From: Bradyrhizobium genosp. SA-3
Lineage (GTDB): Bacteria > Pseudomonadota > Alphaproteobacteria > Rhizobiales > Xanthobacteraceae
Reading direction: 5' to 3'
NCBI RefSeq assembly: GCF_004212635.1
Contig: NZ_PSRT01000014.1
Span: forward strand, 24,298-88,297
DNA length: 64,000 nucleotides
Shown here: positions 63,343-64,000 of the stretch, piece after piece
How the letters are laid out: each line of letters opens with the position of its first letter
Numbering within the stretch: position 1 is the stretch's first letter
Position numbers and translations under genes: made by a program
The notes under the pieces: model-generated
What the model saw: only the letters and a program-made list of their open reading frames with translations
Told to the model about the DNA's origin: nothing
Databases searched by the model: none

Positions 63343-64000
63343 GTGAACACGAGAAAGAACAGGTTCCTATTGACCACAGCAGTGCTGCTCGCCGGCGTCA
63401 GCCTGGCATCGGCTCAAGGCATGCGTGAAGGCGCCGGCGGCGGGATGAGCGGAGGCGCGGGCGCTGGCGCGGCGGAATCCGGCCGATCGGGCGGCGGAAT
63501 GTCGCAAGGTGCAGGTGGCGCCTCTCACCGCGAAGGAATGACCCAGGGCCGCGCAGGTGGTCGGGCCGAGGGCCCCGCTGCGGCGCCGTCGCGTTCTGAG
63601 CGTAGCGAGGGAATGCGCGCTAGTGGCAAGGCCGATAGGGGCGAACGTCAGGCCGTCGATCAGGGCCGCGGCGCCCGCGACAACGCGCGTCAGTCCCAAT
63701 CTGAAGGCGAGAAGCGTGGCAAGGACCAAACTATCGGTCAGAGCCGAAGCGGACCCGACCAAGCGCGTCAGTCCAAGTCCGAGCGCGACAAGAGCGGAAT
63801 GAAGGACCAAACCGTCGGTCAGAGCCGCAGCGACCGCGACGCTACGCGTCAGTCGCAAGGCGCAGAACAGGGTAAGAGCGCGACCACAGGCGCTAACACC
63901 AAGGACAATGTCCAAGGCAAGAAGGCGCAGGGTCAGAGCACGACGACGACTGGCGCGAACACCAAGGGCAACGCCCAAGGCCAGAACGCCCCGGGTCCGA
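63343..64000 (+). CDS. Secreted Gly/Gln/Ser-rich repeat protein (3' end beyond window)
   Basis: The frame opens at GTG 63343, 8 nt after GGAGG, and stays open to the right edge (219 codons). A signal peptide (VNTRKNRFLLTTAVLLAGVSLASA-Q) precedes a Gly-rich part (GAGGGMSGGAGAGAA) and then repeated units around KDQTIGQSRSGPDQARQS and KDQTVGQSRSDRDATRQS, and later GANTKDNVQGK and GANTKGNAQGQ. Several exported alphaproteobacterial proteins with a C-terminal DUF1236 domain begin like this; that domain would lie outside the window. Confidence 0.75.
   Translation, partial: MNTRKNRFLLTTAVLLAGVSLASAQGMREGAGGGMSGGAGAGAAESGRSGGGMSQGAGGASHREGMTQGRAGGRAEGPAAAPSRSERSEGMRASGKADRGERQAVDQGRGARDNARQSQSEGEKRGKDQTIGQSRSGPDQARQSKSERDKSGMKDQTVGQSRSDRDATRQSQGAEQGKSATTGANTKDNVQGKKAQGQSTTTTGANTKGNAQGQNAPGP

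Overview
The window is high-GC DNA with gene content typical of a soil alphaproteobacterium. Several intergenic palindrome families in the right third resemble those I associate with Bradyrhizobium. That genus assignment is inference: no rRNA or other marker gene is present.

Layout. (1) Positions 1-9.4 kb hold a minus-strand operon (alpha/beta hydrolase, TRAP binding protein, fused TRAP permease, thiolase, acyl-CoA ligase, SDR dehydrogenase and the start of one more gene) that imports, activates and thiolytically cleaves a carboxylic acid. A divergent GntR/FCD regulator and a second hydrolase face it across a promoter carrying repeated TTTGTGACAT motifs. (2) Positions 9.6-16.1 kb hold a minus-strand set (haloacid-dehalogenase-like protein, CaiB CoA-transferase, hotdog thioesterase, FAD-linked 2-hydroxyacid oxidase), an MFS importer and a LysR regulator. 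(3) Positions 16.1-16.9 kb are lower in GC, with gene remnants and an 18-bp sequence nearly identical to the 3' end of guaA. (4) Positions 16.9-50.05 kb form a 33-kb catabolic block: three IclR regulators, four CaiB CoA-transferases, two pairs of acyl-CoA dehydrogenases, two intact and one broken enoyl-CoA hydratase, two Old Yellow Enzyme-type reductases, two lactonase-type amidohydrolases, a dienelactone hydrolase, a gluconolactonase-like protein, a complete Liv-type ABC importer plus two extra Liv-type binding proteins, a TRAP importer and an orphan Bug binding protein. (5) Positions 50.3-64 kb are backbone: guaA, small proteins, a cold-shock gene, an RsmB-type methyltransferase, a MAPEG protein, a phosphoesterase, an MDR reductase, guaB, an MFS exporter and two secreted proteins, with five palindromic elements between them.

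How the genes work together. In the 33-kb block, binding proteins with ABC and TRAP permeases would import one or more organic acids. CaiB enzymes would move CoA onto them, paired acyl-CoA dehydrogenases and hydratases would run beta-oxidation-like steps, and OYE reductases plus amidohydrolase and dienelactone-type hydrolases would reduce and open ring or lactone intermediates. The same module (amidohydrolase + CaiB, acyl-CoA dehydrogenase pair, binding protein, IclR) is duplicated, which suggests two related substrates or two branches. A palindromic motif built on CACATATGTG or TACATATATGTA lies in front of most transcription units of the block and is the likely operator of the two closely related IclR proteins. 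The direct repeat of the guaA 3' end at 16.5 and 50.34 kb suggests the block arrived as an island at guaA, although no integrase is visible. The substrate cannot be read from sequence alone.
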